Source: Bombyx mori (taxonomy: Eukaryota > Arthropoda > Insecta > Lepidoptera > Bombycidae). From it: DNA of 64,000 nucleotides. The translations under genes were made by a program, and so were the position numbers. This document shows positions 23,502 to 35,851 of this stretch, piece after piece (the stretch's first letter is position 1; every line of letters starts with the position of its first letter). The notes under the pieces were generated by a model that saw only the letters and a program-made list of their open reading frames with translations, did not search any database and was not told where the DNA came from. The stretch spans positions 7,380,501 through 7,444,500 of the forward strand of contig NC_085126.1 of the NCBI RefSeq assembly GCF_030269925.1, written 5' to 3'.

Positions 23502-23792
23502 ACTAGCTGACCCGGCAGACTTTGTAGTGCCTCAATCGATAAATAAAAGACCTAAACTTTTGTATAAAATAAACTTAAAACAAACAAAAGGAATCCGTCT
23601 GACAGGGGACACCTCAAAGGAGAAACAAAATTGTTATTTTTATTTAATTCCAAGCACTTTCATATTTATCTACCTATTAAACCTTCTCTGGACTTCCACA
23701 AATAATTCAAGACCAAAATTAGCCAAATCGGTTCAGCCATTCTTGAGTTTTAGCGAGACTAACAAACAGCAATTCATTTTTATATATATAGA
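23502..23792 (-). mobile_element. Lep1-like non-autonomous Helitron (H1)
   Basis: On the minus strand starts TCTATATATATAAAAATGAATTGC and ends GGGTCAGCTAGT (5' TC, 3' CTAG). It matches copies at 32970 and 36248. Confidence 0.8.
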
Positions 23793-24049
23793 TAAATATG
23801 TTTGTAATTATTATATGAATAGAGAGTAGAGAATTAGTCCAACGATAGAAGGTCAACCATAGTCTGCAACCTCAAGATGTACAATATTTAGATGTATTAT
23901 ATTTTCTCTTATTCAAAAAAGGAGAAGATTCTCAATTTGAATGTGTTCTGTTATATCTGTTACTTCACAATTTTTTCTAGGATAGAACCTATTGATGATT
24001 CTTTTTTTATTTGCAAGCTGGTGCTTCTCATTTCAATTTTATCAAGTTT

Positions 24050-24304
24050 TTTTTATTTTATTTTTTAAATTTGATTAGGTGGGTGGACAAGCTCACAGCC
24101 CATCTGGTGTTAAGTGGTTACTGGAGCCCATGGACATCTATATCGTAAATGCTCCACCCACCTTGAGATATAAGTTTTAAGATCTCAGTATAGTTACAAT
24201 GGCTGCCCCACCCTTCAAACCGAAACGCATTACTGCTTCACGGCAGAAATAGGCAGGGCGGTGGTACCTACCTGCGCGGACTCACAAGAGGTCCTACCAC
24301 CAGT
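24050..24304 (-). repeat. SINE-B
   Basis: TTGATTAGGTGGGTGGACAAG to CCTACCACCAGTAAT; near-consensus, no tRNA head. Confidence 0.85.
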
Positions 24305-24553
24305 AATATCCAGATCTGATGAGTAATTTTTGAGTTATCCTCAACAATGCATAGTTGACTCCAATACATTGATGATAGGTTTATTTTGTTATAGTCTCTA
24401 ATTATTATCTATTAATTATAAATTATCCTTATTATTAAAGACCATTTAGCTGTAGTCTTGAGTCTAGGATTCCTAATGGAATATCTTTGAGCTACTAGTT
24501 GTATCAGAGTACGCAGGTTCGTAATTGTCTCTGCAGTGTAATGTCATATTTAA

Positions 24554-24812
24554 ACGGCCGTCTGGTGTAGTGGTAAGTGACATGGTCACTACACAAGGGG
24601 GTCTCCCGCCAAAGGAAGATATTTATATGATAAATATAAATGTCTTTTCCAGGGTTATGGATGTATATTAAATATATGTATGTGTATAATAAAAATCTTA
24701 CATTTATTTCCGTTATCTGGTACCTGTAACACAAGTTCTTTACGAACTTATCACGGGACCAGTTAACGTGGCGTGATTGTTAGTAAATATTTATTTATTT
24801 ATTTATTTATTG
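24554..24812 (+). repeat. tRNA-headed SINE with TATT tail
   Basis: Head GGCCGTCTGGTGTAGTGGTAA resembles a tRNA A-box. The body follows, and the end is a TATT/ATTT microsatellite (24789-24812). Only one copy of this family is in the window. The short-repeat tail suggests RTE-type mobilisation. Confidence 0.65.
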
Positions 24813-25664
24813 AATGGGATCACAAAATGATATATTAGAAATAGGAAACAATGAAACAACTGTTTGATATGTGTGTTTTTATTTAATACTACGATTTTAG
24901 TGAGTACCTCAACTATTACAATGTTAATAAGTAAATGTATTTTTTCATATATCGATTTTCACTTGAAGAATTTTTCATAACGAGTATTGTTATGCAGTAT
25001 TGTAAGTACTAATAAATTGTATGTTCAAGTCAAAATTAAAATGGTCTTATAAATATCGTTATGTTTTTCGCAAACTACTTCAAAAAGTGCATGCAAGGGT
25101 ATTAGGATCTCATAACTCTTTCACAACTAGCATTGACTTGTGATTTGGTGTCACAATAGTTCCTTAAATTACATAGATGCAGAAAGACTCACTTATGACC
25201 CGTCAGGTGTTAAAGGGTTACCGGATCCCATAATATATAATCTGATAATTTTGAGTAATGGGGTTTTTAAGTCTCAATTTTATAGGGAAATGGTTGTAGG
25301 AGCGTTGTTAATAATAATTTTGAGCTGACAGGACGCACTACCACTTGTAAAATGCTGAAATGCTTAAATATGTACAATGAAATATATAAATAACAATAAG
25401 CTTATTATGTGTGAAGCATCAGCATACTGATGTGAGTGGATATTTCAGATGCAAAAAGATTCAGGGTTGAATAAAATTAAGCAAAAGTCGGCCTAAATAA
25501 TGTCGACCGCAAAATTATTCATTTCTAGTTCTCATTCTCAACAAAATAACTTTGCTGCAAAGAAATACATAAGTAGTTTTGTTTTGTCGGAAATTATTTT
25601 GGCATTGGAAAATCTTGTGAACTGTTTGGAAAGTCTTCGAGCTTTGGTTAATTGATAAAAATAC
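24813..25664. other. No gene seen
   Basis: AT-rich flank of the gypsy element; nothing recognised. Confidence 0.5.
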
Positions 25665-25668
25665 TTTG

Positions 25669-26023
25669 TGTAAGGTTTATGATTATTTATATTAATATGA
25701 TTATATAGAGTGTAAGGTTTCTGATTATTTATATGATTATATAGAGTCCTGTACATATTAAGAATTATTATTAAATATGAGGTTTATATTGCAAACCATT
25801 AAAATATTGTTAAGTAATAAATCCAACAGTTGACAAATGTCGTCAATAGATGTCACAGGCTAACAAAATTACATCGCGGTAGCGTTGTGTGTAAAAATTT
25901 GTATAAGAAGTCCAAAGTAATTATGAATAAATCAAGAACCAAACGCATCAATGTAAAATTGGCAGATTAAAGCAAAGTGTGAACAAAGTTAGCCTGTTTA
26001 ATTTATATGTCTGACACCCAAAA
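25669..26023 (+). repeat. 5' LTR of gypsy element
   Basis: 355 bp starting TGTAAGGTTTATGATT and ending GACACCCAAAA. By eye it matches the 3' LTR base for base. The first 40 bp are themselves tandemly duplicated with small changes (second copy starts at 25711). Confidence 0.92.
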
Positions 26024-26828
26024 GGTCAGAAGCGGGATAAATAAGGCTCTAGAAAACTAACCTTACTACGCCCACGGATCGGTAAAACGTAAGTTATTAT
26101 TAATTATTTACATCTGATTCAGTGATATTGAAAATTCTGATGGTTGTGATTTTTTTTTTTTTTTATATGAATTTTCTTTGTCTTGTTCCTCTTCATAATA
26201 CAAACCCGCACTGAGTCATTTTTTATTATTGCCTTGTAACCGATCAGTGCAAGCGCACTGAACAATCGACCACGTAATGATCACATGTGCGTTGGGTTGA
26301 ATAAACCAATGACGAAGAACCAATGAAGAAATCAATGACGATTATAACTTTGACTTAATATAAGTAATTAAACTTAAAACAACAAATTCATTCTACCCAC
26401 CTGCCGTTTTATTTACATGGTGACGAAAAAGTTAAGGGTTTTATAGGCTCTATTAGAATCTAACGACACTCGTTATTGCATTGGTTTAAATGTTTACATA
26501 AATATATTAGAGTGCGTCAGGTCTTTGGAAATACATGATTTTCGATGAATGCACATGCATAATAAAGTTTATTTTCTTTTCTGTTCCCCGTTCCACGAGG
26601 AGTCCTCTTCTAGCTTTTCGGAATGTACCCGATATTATGCCATTTAAATTACCCTATTCTACTTTTTGCAATTATTAAACCCGGTTAAAGCAGTTTATAA
26701 TTATCATCATTCTAAGCTCCACAATGTGAGTTTCAGTTACGCTCATCATCTGTGACGTGGAGGACGACACTAGCCGAGGAGAAGGGTCTGGTGCTCGGCT
26801 AGTAAGAGGAAGTGGCTTAATGATAAAA

Positions 26829-27235
26829 GGAGCCCATGTGCTTAGTCGAGGGGAAGGACTAACACATAGGGAATGACCAAGGAGCATCCGAGGCTGAGGA
26901 TGTAGGTCACATGTGCTTAGTCGAGGGGAAGGGCTAACACATGGGAGTGACCAAGGAGCATCCAAGGCTGAGGGTGTAGGTCAACAGGGAAGGATTGGGA
27001 GGATGAGCTCGCGGATAGAGCAAGGAGCATCCGAGGTTAGGATGTAGGGTCCATGTGCTTAGTCGAGGGGAAGGACTAACACATGGGAGTGACCAAGGAG
27101 CATCCGAGGTTAAGGATGTAGGTCAACAGGAAAGGATTAGGAGGATGTGCTCGAGGATAGAGCATGGAGCATCCGAGGTTGAGGATGTAGGGCGACAGGA
27201 AAGAATTAGAAGGAGGAGCTCGAGCATAGAGCAAT
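26829..27235 (+). repeat. Tandem repeats in gypsy leader
   Basis: Three units starting CATGTGCTTAGTCGAGGGGA (near 26833, 26909 and 27052), each followed by CTAACACAT and GACCAAGGAGCATCC. The third unit is followed by further copies of a shorter GAGCATCCGAGGTTGAGGATG motif. The array lies between the 5' LTR and gag. Confidence 0.8.
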
Positions 27236-27253
27236 ATGTAACATTTGATAAAA

Positions 27254-28257
27254 TGGACAAGGACACGATGATTCGAAGAGAACGGTTGCGTGGAAAGCGA
27301 TCGAGTGAACGACGATCGCGTAAGCAGCGGTCGAGCAGGCAACAATCAAGCGGCTCTGATGACAGGGACGAATACGAAAGAAGGAGATGGAAAACAAGGA
27401 CAAGGACAGGACAGAGGAGACGGCATGTGTCTTCCTCTTCAGGATCTGATATGGGGTCACCGCAGCTTCCGCGCAAGGTTGAGCGTGGTAAGGAGGACGA
27501 CGGTTCAGATACAAAGGTATTAGTAGATAAATTCTTGAATATTCTTGACAAAATAAAAGGTTCAGATAAGCCCAAACTTACGTTCAACACAAATGTTATC
27601 CCCGAATTTGACCCAATGGCAAAGGAACAAACTATCCTTACTTGGCTGACGAAAGTGGAAGAATGAGCTCACATATATGGGTGGGAAGACAGGGAAATTA
27701 TCCACTATTCCTTGCCCAAGCTTTCTGGTGTCGCTAAAACTTGGTATCAGGGCTTATCTAGCCTATTATTTTACATGGACTGAGTGGAAACAAAAACTTA
27801 TAGAATCTTTTCCCCAAAGCGAGAACTATGCTGAGTTATTGCATAAAATGTTAGCAAAAACAGTTAGATACGGTGAGTCGTTTGAACATTACTATCATGC
27901 GAAAATGAACTTGTTAAATCGTTGCAAAATTTATGGCAAGGAAGTGGTAGACTGTTTGCTGTACGGGGTTGAAGATCGTGCCGTTAAAGTGGGTGCTCAA
28001 GCCGCTCAATTTAAGCAACCTGAGCAAGTGCTCAAATACTTTAGAACCGTGAAGGTAGGCAAAGTTCGTGACTCCATTAACGATGCCAACCTGAAAAAAA
28101 CAAATCAATCTGGCACGAGCAGGGCGGGCCCTAGTAATAACGGAATCCGTTGCTTCAATTGCAACGAAATAGGTCACCCTAGCTTTAAATGTACAAAACT
28201 TATCGCGAAGTGTACGACCTGCGGGAGGATTGGTCATTAGGCGATTAACTGTTTAAA
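27254..28257 (+). pseudogene. Gypsy gag, broken
   Basis: Capsid-type protein with a basic Arg/Ser-rich N-terminus (from about 27254), a capsid-like domain and CCHC zinc knuckles at the C-terminus (CFNCNEIGHPSFKC at 28153-28194). Breaks: TGA at 27664-27666, a frameshift near 27770, and TAG at 28238-28240 inside the second knuckle. The fragments remain recognisable in successive frames. Confidence 0.75.
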
Positions 28258-28349
28258 AAAATAAAACTCCGATTAATAAAGACGATAGTCAGGCCTTAGA
28301 TAAAAATAATGAACAAAAACAAGTATCTAATGTAACTGGCGATGATAGT

Positions 28350-28600
28350 GCTATTGATAAATATATACTGGATATAAAGATTAACAACTCAGGGGTCAAG
28401 TGTCATGTAGATTTAGGGAGTCAATGCTCGTTAATTAGACAGAGTACCGCTAAGGAGTTGAACCTGAATATCGATGTGAGGGAAAGTATGCCGGTATTAA
28501 GAGGAATAGGAGGAAACCTGACTTGCCCTTTAGGTGTAGCTACCGTGAGTGTAGAAGTTCAAGGGTTAAAAAAAAACTATTGAAATATATGTAGTAGAAG
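28350..28600 (+). pseudogene. Gypsy aspartic protease region
   Basis: A retroviral-type protease fold is suggested by HVDLGSQCSLI (around 28407) and LRGIGG. The catalytic triplet reads Asp-Leu-Gly where Asp-Ser/Thr-Gly is usual. The frame is broken by an A-run near 28570. Confidence 0.55.
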
Positions 28601-28662
28601 ATTATGTACTAAGTTACTCTGCATTACTTGGACATTCCTTTACAGAGAAGCCTGATATTATA

Positions 28663-30020
28663 ATGACTAAAACGCCGACTAAGATCGTATTTGAAAGACT
28701 CGCGTGTACTAAAATAAGACTCATAGTGGAAGATGACACGGAAATAGATGGTAACGTTGTACGTCCCATAATTGTTAATGCTGATGGGCAGGGAAACGGT
28801 AGCATCTACGTCCATGGCTCGTTAAGGGGTGCTGAAGGAAAAGAGTACTATCTTTTTCCCGGTACGTACGAGATAAAAGACAGCCGCACAGCGCTTTTAA
28901 TTTATAATGCCTCGTCAAACAAGGTTTGTATAAAGAAGGACACTCTCTTAACACGAGCACTGCGTAATACGCATCCAACACCTTTTTTCCAATCTTGTAG
29001 CGTTCTTACCGATAGGGGACTGGATGAAGAGATCAGTTGCAATCCTGAGCTAACAAAACAGCAGCCCGAAGAACTACAAAAGTTATTATTTCAGCATAGC
29101 GATTGCTTCTCAAGTGGGCTCAAGGACCTTGGGTTTACCAACATCACTGAGATGGTTATCGACCTTAACGACACGGAACCAGTCGTGTATCGCCCATGCC
29201 GTATGTCACATACTGAGCGACAATTAGTAAGAGACATGGTTAAGGAGATGGTAGATAATGGTAGAGCTAGGGAGTCATCTTCATCATATGCCAGTCCTAT
29301 AGTCCTGGTACAAAAAAAAGAATAGTGAGAAACGATTGTATGTGGACTATCGAGCTCTAAACAGAAAGCCCAAAAAGGAACACTACCCCCTACCAAGAGT
29401 CGAGGATCAGTTGGACCTATTATCCGGTAACACCCTATTTACGTCATTGGACCTTGCTTCCGGGTACTATCAAACACCAGTCGCCGAGGCCTCCCGTAGT
29501 AAAACTGCCTTTGTAACACTTGATGGGCAGTATGAATACAACCGCATGCCTTTCGGACTAGTTAATGCACCATCTGTGTTCCAAAGGACAATCCATAAAA
29601 TATTAAAGGAGGCCCAAATTAAATATGCTGTTGTCTACATGGATGACATACTGATACCATCCAAGGATTTTAGGGAAGGCATCCAAAGACTAGGCGAAGT
29701 TCTCACACTGAAATTAAGTAAGTGCTATTTCTTTTTGAATGTCATAGACTTTCTAGGGTTTGAAGTGAGTGCTAATGGTATCCGCCCAGGTAGTAAAGAA
29801 AAAACTGAAGCCGTCTCAAAATTCCCAACACCTACCAATCAGCACGAATTGCGTCAATTTCTGGGTCTGTCTGGGTTCTTCAGACGGTTTATACAGGGAT
29901 ATGTTACGATAACTGCACCGTTAACGGATTTACTGAAGAAAGACGCTAACTGGGGTTGGCCGAACAGGATCAGGCGTTCACAGGCACTAAAAGCGCTCTG
30001 GTGGAGTGACCGGTGCTAGC
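28663..30020 (+). pseudogene. Gypsy reverse transcriptase, frameshifted
   Basis: Reverse transcriptase with LDLASGYYQ, MPFGLVNAPSVFQR and the catalytic YMDD (around 29637-29648). The frame is lost in an A-run near 29315, where one extra A would explain the shift, and again near 29970 before RNase H. Confidence 0.85.
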
Positions 30021-30501
30021 TCTATACGATCCTAAGTCCGAAACCGAGCTACATACGGACGCTTGCAAAGAAGGCCTAGCGGGTATTTTACTGCAGCGTA
30101 ACTGTAATGGTGCATTGCAACCAGTTTCCTACTTCAGCAGGAAAACTACCGCTGACGAACGCAAGTTTCATTCGTACGAGCTCGAAACTTTGGCGGTCAT
30201 TGCATCTCTCAATCAGTTTAGGGTTTATTTAGTGGGAATACCATTTAAAATCTTGACCGATTGCAATGCACTCAGGTCCACTCTAACTAAGCGTGACTTG
30301 ATACCTCGCATAGCTAGGTGGTGGGTCCAACTTCAGAAGTACGACTGTACAATCGAGTACCGGCCTGGTGTTAGCATGGCACACGCGAATGCCCTAAGCA
30401 GAAACCCAGTCAATTCTTCTTCAGGTAACACATGTACTAGATGTTTTACAAATACAGCAAATCGAACAGGACTGGATTACGACGGTACAAACTGCAGATG
30501 A
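30013..30501 (+). pseudogene. Gypsy RNase H domain
   Basis: RNase H with LHTDACKEGLAGILLQ, FHSYELETLAVI and ILTDCNALRS, the order seen in Ty3/gypsy pol. It ends in a stop at about 30501 before the integrase zinc finger. Confidence 0.8.
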
Positions 30502-30601
30502 CGAGATAAATAAAATCAAAAGGATTCTTTCTGACCCTTCATCGGCGGAGGTAGCGGACATACACAAAAACTACAGACTGAAGAATGTCCATGTTTACCG
30601 C

Positions 30602-31551
30602 GTGGTAGGTGACGAAATAAAATGGCTGGTACCCAAAAGTGTACGCTGGCAAATTTTAAAAATGAACCACGATGACGTTGGCCATTGTGGTTTTGAAAGA
30701 ACCCTACAGCGCATCCGAGGCCATTATTGGTTCGCGAAAATGCGGCGTCTCGTCCGGAAGTATGTTACCTCCTGCCTTGAGTGCGCGTACCACAAAGCTC
30801 CAGGTGATAAACGAGAAGGAGAACTCCACCCAATCGAAAAGATAAAGGTACGAGTTTCACCAGTAAGGCGTTTCAAGATTTTACGACCTCTTACGGGATC
30901 AAACATATTGTAAATGCCGTTGCAACGCCTCGAGCAAACGGGCAAGTAGAAAGGTTTAATAGAACGATTTTAGATACTCTATCGACAGCCAATCACGGCG
31001 GCGACGACAAGTCGTGGGACAACCACATCACTGATATACAGGTTGGTATGAACACAGCTCGACATAAAACTACCCAAAAGAGCCCCTCTGAGCTACTATT
31101 TGGATTTAACATAATTAATAGAACGGAAAGCATACTTAGTACGGTAATCAATGACACCCTAAATAGGACTCCCATTGAGGAATTGGCGGAAGTCAGACAA
31201 CAGGCTAGTAAAAAAAAAAAAAAAAAACAGCAACAAGTTAAAGATGCAGTCAATTTTAATAAGCATAGGAAACCAGCGAGGCAGTACCAAGAAGGGGATT
31301 TAGTACGCTTAGCAAGGCAGGCTCCGCACGATGGAAAATCTCAAAAGCTCTCTGTTAAGTACCAAGGCCCTTATCGTATACTAAAGGTTCTTCCCAATGA
31401 TAGGTTCGTGGTAGAAGATATACCAATGACTCGCAAAAAAGGTAGAAGGTATGAAGCAGTTGTATCTATTGATAAGATTCAGCCTTGGATGTCGTTCTGT
31501 AGAGAATTAGAATCTGATGAATCTAGTTATAGTGTTGATGACAGTGATTAG
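30602..31551 (+). pseudogene. Gypsy integrase with core deletion
   Basis: The N-terminal HHCC zinc finger is present (HDDVGHCGF, then SCLECAYHK). Shortly after, the frame jumps to the late part of the core (YGIKHIVNAVATPRANGQVE from about 30890). The segment holding the first two acidic catalytic residues is missing. The C-terminal region (31048-31551) is open and includes an A18 run at about 31209. Confidence 0.75.
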
Positions 31552-31849
31552 ATACTTGATTACTCAGTTTATGTTTGACATTTAGTTACTTAAGAAAGAA
31601 ATTGTTATTTTAATTATTATTTTGATAGAACTTAAAACCATGGAAACGATTTAGCGATAGATATGTGTATGTACTTAGTATTTATAGCAAAAAAAATGTT
31701 AAAAAAAAATGTTACACGTCATATATAAACCTAGTGTATAATTAATTGCATTTATTATTATTATTTTTTTTTTGTTTGTAACATATATATTTTGTTTTTT
31801 TTTCTTGATCTCAAAGCGAAGGGTCTCGCTTTAGGTAGGATGGCCGAGC

Positions 31850-32204
31850 TGTAAGGTTTATGATTATTTATATTAATATGATTATATAGAGTGTAAGGTT
31901 TCTGATTATTTATATGATTATATAGAGTCCTGTACATATTAAGAATTATTATTAAATATGAGGTTTATATTGCAAACCATTAAAATATTGTTAAGTAATA
32001 AATCCAACAGTTGACAAATGTCGTCAATAGATGTCACAGGCTAACAAAATTACATCGCGGTAGCGTTGTGTGTAAAAATTTGTATAAGAAGTCCAAAGTA
32101 ATTATGAATAAATCAAGAACCAAACGCATCAATGTAAAATTGGCAGATTAAAGCAAAGTGTGAACAAAGTTAGCCTGTTTAATTTATATGTCTGACACCC
32201 AAAA
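31850..32204 (+). repeat. 3' LTR of gypsy element
   Basis: 355 bp, same start and end as the 5' LTR, with no difference seen by eye. Followed by TTTG, the same 4 bp that precede the 5' LTR. Confidence 0.92.
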
Positions 32205-32718
32205 TTTGTTTTATGACACACTTTTGTTGGCTTGGTTTGCATGATATGTTTGCTTGTAACGGAATCTTTTACTACACTATGCTATTTCTAGTGGCCAGTA
32301 CATTCGAAGTCTGGTACTGTGGTATGATTCGATAGGAATACGAATGCACCGGACGTTTTACCTATTAAGCCGCGGACGGTTCGATTTCAAATGTTTGTAA
32401 TATATTACAACATTAGTGGTCTCACGGATGACGCGACATTCAAAACCGCAAAAGTGTTTTAATCATTGGACGAGCCTTGAAAAACTCTGACAACTAATTA
32501 ATAGTGAAGGAATGATCGAAATGGAAAACTATAATAATAGTATTGATATTTCTTATTCTTCGTCCTAGTTGTTCCGTCATTACTGAGGATTTCGACAACA
32601 CGTATGTAAGTAAGTCTTTCCATGAAGATCGGTCCGCTGCGAGGTGGATCGCCTGTTAGATGCTGCTTCCAACTGTTCTCTTTATGATGTATGACCATCT
32701 TGTTTTGGCCCTATAGAA

Positions 32719-33336
32719 CAGGGGTGGCCAACTTGATTAGAACCAAGATCTACTGTTTACTGACGAAATACTCTACGATCTACTAATGACATTTCTTGAA
32801 AATTAATAAAACAATGTAATTCCAATATAAGTACAAATAAGTAGTATAATTTCTTTTATTACTATTGTGTGGAATAGAGGATAAATAATGTGACATAATG
32901 GTCATTAACAAATGATACAAGATGAAGATGATGCCTGCAGCAATTGTTTAATATGTAGCGCAGTCTGTTCTATGTATATATTTATATAAAAACGAATTGC
33001 TGTTCGTCAGTCTCGCTAAAACTCGAGAACGGCCGGACCGATTTGGCTAATTTTGGTCTAGAATTATTTGTGGAAGTCCAGAGAAGGTTTAAAATGTAAA
33101 TAAATATGAAAATGTTCGGAATTAAATATAAATAACAATTTTGTTTTTCCTTTTGATGTGTCCCCCGTCGGACGGATTCCTTTTGTTTGTTATAAGTTTA
33201 TTTTATACAAAAGTTTAGGTCTTTTATTTATGGATTGAGGCACTACTAAGTCTGCCGGGTCAGCTAGTGTATTTATATATTTTTTGTCTCGCCATGATCG
33301 ACCGGTCAATCGCGATCTACCGGTTGGCCACTCTTG
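32719..33336. mobile_element. hAT-like element interrupted by a Helitron
   Basis: Inverted ends CAGGGGTGGCCAAC and GTTGGCCACTCTTG are flanked by 8-bp duplications CTATAGAA/CTATAGAC (7 of 8). A Lep1-like Helitron lies inside at about 32970-33268. No transposase frame. Confidence 0.8.
32970..33268 (+). mobile_element. Lep1-like Helitron nested in hAT-like element
   Basis: Contains GAATTGCTGTTCGTCAGTC and ends GGGTCAGCTAGT. The exact 5' end is unclear. Confidence 0.75.
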
Positions 33337-33460
33337 CTATAGACTATGCCCTGGAGACCGCACGATATGCCCAAAAAAAGCTGAGCCCTTGATCTTGGCA
33401 AATGGTGGAGAACTGGAGAACCTTCTTCTATTTCACATACTCCCACTAATATTATTCAGT

Positions 33461-33571
33461 AGTAGGCAGCTGCTTGATCTTGCCTCTGGCATTGATGACT
33501 TTTATAAGCGACGGTAACCACTCGCCATCAGATGGGCCGTATGCTCTTCTGCCTATAAGGGTGTAAAAAAA
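33461..33571 (+). repeat. Jockey/CR1-like LINE 3' end
   Basis: Diverged copy of the 3' UTR seen at 8195-8319 (GTAGGCAGCTGCTTG, then CGACGGTAACCACTCGCC), with an A-run at its end. Confidence 0.75.
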
Positions 33572-33578
33572 ACCGAAA

Positions 33579-33789
33579 TCTGTACTAATATATAAATCTA
33601 CAGTGGTTTTTACGGATATTCCGTTATAACTACTGAACCACATCCTATTGACTTGAAACTTGATATCCATGTAGAAAATACATGTATTTAATGGATAGGC
33701 ATATATTTATATGAGTGTTCCTAATAATAATGACAATAAATAATAATGTTAATTTTAATTGCCCAGCGAAGCGGGTGAGTACGGCTAGT
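33579..33789 (+). mobile_element. Non-autonomous Helitron H3
   Basis: TCTGTACTAATATATAAATC to GAGTACGGCTAGT; related to 2472-2724 and 63926-64000. Confidence 0.65.
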
Positions 33790-34298
33790 ATTATAATACG
33801 AATGTCAATAATCAGATATATTAAACAAAGTTTAATGTATTGTGACAATCGTATGTATTGTGACTTGAACTCATTAAAATGTACTTTTAAGGCATTTTAT
33901 AGGTAAACCAGCCAGGGTGAAGCTTTGTTGTGTTCACGTATACACTGATTGATCCCTTGATACCCGATGTCTAAGTCTCGATGGGAATAAACAGCAGTCC
34001 CGAACTCCCAATCTGATATCTACTCACATAGTTCAAGAAAACGCATTAACAACATTTAAATTGCATCGATATTTCGATATATTTTTTATTTTATTTTTTC
34101 GTTTTTAATAAACTTTCTCGCAATTAAGAATGAACGATCGTAGCTGTCATTTTGATTATCATATTGTTGATTGACAAATGTTTACTTTTCCGTCGAGATA
34201 GTTGGCGATAGTGTAACGTTTTGTGTAAAATTAGCAGTGAAATGTCATGTTTTAAATCTATATATTAATATTACAATATGATTTATATATTTATATTT

Positions 34299-34742
34299 AC
34301 TAGTGGTCCCACAGTAGTCGAAATTCGACTATAATTAATTGAAATTGTAAGTTTGTACACTATTATGATTCTATTTTCAAAGACTATTCTATATACTTCT
34401 ATAATCACAAATATCGCCAAGACTACACTATAGAAAAATATTAATAAAGACAAACAATATTTAATCTATTCTCAATTTGACCACAGACGTCAAGAACGAA
34501 AGTTTGACAATAAATAAAGAGTATGCATGCGTGTGTGCGTCAAATACATGGTATGTAGTGTGTGTATTGTTTTTTTTATTGATTTAATGTATTTTTAGGC
34601 ATAATTTAAAAAAAATATTAACATTCGGCACTCTTTCTCTGTATTCTCTATAAGTGTGGGAAATTTCATACTCCTCCGTCCACGCAATTTTCGTAAAAAG
34701 GGATACATAGTTTTTCCTTCACGTATTATATTAATATATAGA
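34299..34742 (-). mobile_element. Non-autonomous Helitron H2
   Basis: On the minus strand starts TCTATATATTAATATAATACG and ends GGGACCACTAGT. Two other copies lie in Gs-alpha introns (41754, 59384). Confidence 0.7.
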
Positions 34743-35169
34743 TATAAATTTTTGCACGCACCTATTGCATAACACTGACCCCGCATGCACAGGAGTTTTC
34801 GAACAACATACATTGTGTGCAGTGTGAACTAATCAATTTTTGTATAATTTTTATGGTATCCATTACGGCTTCTCCTTAGTGCTGAGAAGCATCTTTCACT
34901 TGGACCCTCTATGAGAAGATTTCCTCTACTCCCTTTGAACCATTGTTAGTAATTTACACAAACTTGATGATTTGCGTGTTAGCTACCCTGCAGTATCAAT
35001 CTGCCATTGCCACTAAGATCACAGTTTTCATGGTCACGAATGACCAATATGAAATTGTTATATTTTAATTAATTACGGGATGGTAGAAGAGTACCTAGTA
35101 TTTTAAATCCGACGTGCTTAAGTTACTCTTTTGTCCAATGTTCCAAAAGATAGTCTGCGCATCCTTGTC

Positions 35170-35400
35170 CACTGGTGGCAGGAAGTCTTGTGTGCCCGCA
35201 CGGGTAGGTACCACCATCCTGCCTATTTCTGCCGTGAAGCAGTAATAGGTAGGGTAGAGCGTTTCGGTTTAAAGAGCGGAACAGCCGTTGTACTATAAAA
35301 CTGAGATTTACAACTCAGGTCTTAAGGTGGGTGGCGGAATTTACGGTGTCGATGTCTTTGGGCTCCGCTAACCACTCAAAATGCCATATAAGTAATTAAA
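35170..35400 (+). repeat. SINE-B, diverged
   Basis: CACTGGTGGCAGGAAGTCTTG through GGGCTCCGCTAACCACT; tail lost. Confidence 0.7.
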
Positions 35401-35654
35401 AAACCTAGAATTCGGTAAAAGGACTGCCCTTACTAGGGCCGGTTTTAGCTAATTCTCTCAGGTTGGGTCCGCGAGCTCATGGCACGAGCTCATGGCACGC
35501 ATAACGATAACTTAATGGCACGACCTCTGGTCTTGGAGAAGAGGCATGGCGCAAAAACTATCATACCACATAGGATGCTTGACCGGTGTCTGAATCTCAC
35601 TAACGATATTATCAAGATAAGTTAGCATATATACAAGTTACGTTACATTTGTAC

Positions 35655-35848
35655 CTTAGCCCACTGAGTTTCTCGCCGGATCTTCTCAGTGGGTCGCTTT
35701 TCCGATTCGGTGTTAGATTCTGCGAAGCACGGCTCTTGCTAGGATTCGTGTTAGCAACGTGACCAGGTTTGAGTCCCGTTAGCTCACCTACTAGCCCGGT
35801 GATGCTGATATGATCTCTCTAGACCATCAGCTTCGGTAGGAAAAGAAT
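35655..35848 (-). repeat. Bm1 SINE
   Basis: AGCCCACTGAGTTTCTCGCCG to CATCAGCTTCGGTAGG; truncated 3' part. Confidence 0.85.
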
Positions 35849-35851
35849 TGA

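Larger units (their letters stand above)
25669..32204 (+). mobile_element. Ty3/gypsy LTR retrotransposon, defective
   Basis: 6.5-kb element bounded by two 355-bp LTRs and a 4-bp direct repeat TTTG (25665-25668 and 32205-32208). Order inside: leader with tandem repeats, gag, protease, reverse transcriptase, RNase H, integrase. This order is that of Ty3/gypsy elements. The coding region has nonsense codons, frameshifts and a deletion in the integrase core, so it cannot move unaided. It lies on the plus strand between Orc6 and the Gs-alpha paralogue. Confidence 0.9.

Noticed and set aside
23083..23829. Small plus-strand frames of 69 and 110 codons
   Set aside because: The second lies in a Helitron; the first is low-complexity AT-rich with no splice or homology support.
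24554..24620. tRNA-like sequence
   Set aside because: Only an A-box-like head of a SINE with a microsatellite tail; no complete tRNA fold.
26829..27235. Possible CRISPR-like array
   Set aside because: Repeats are adjacent and diverged with no spacers; eukaryotic retroelement context.
27076..27590. Minus-strand frames across the gypsy leader and gag
   Set aside because: Shadows of repeats and the Arg-rich gag sequence.
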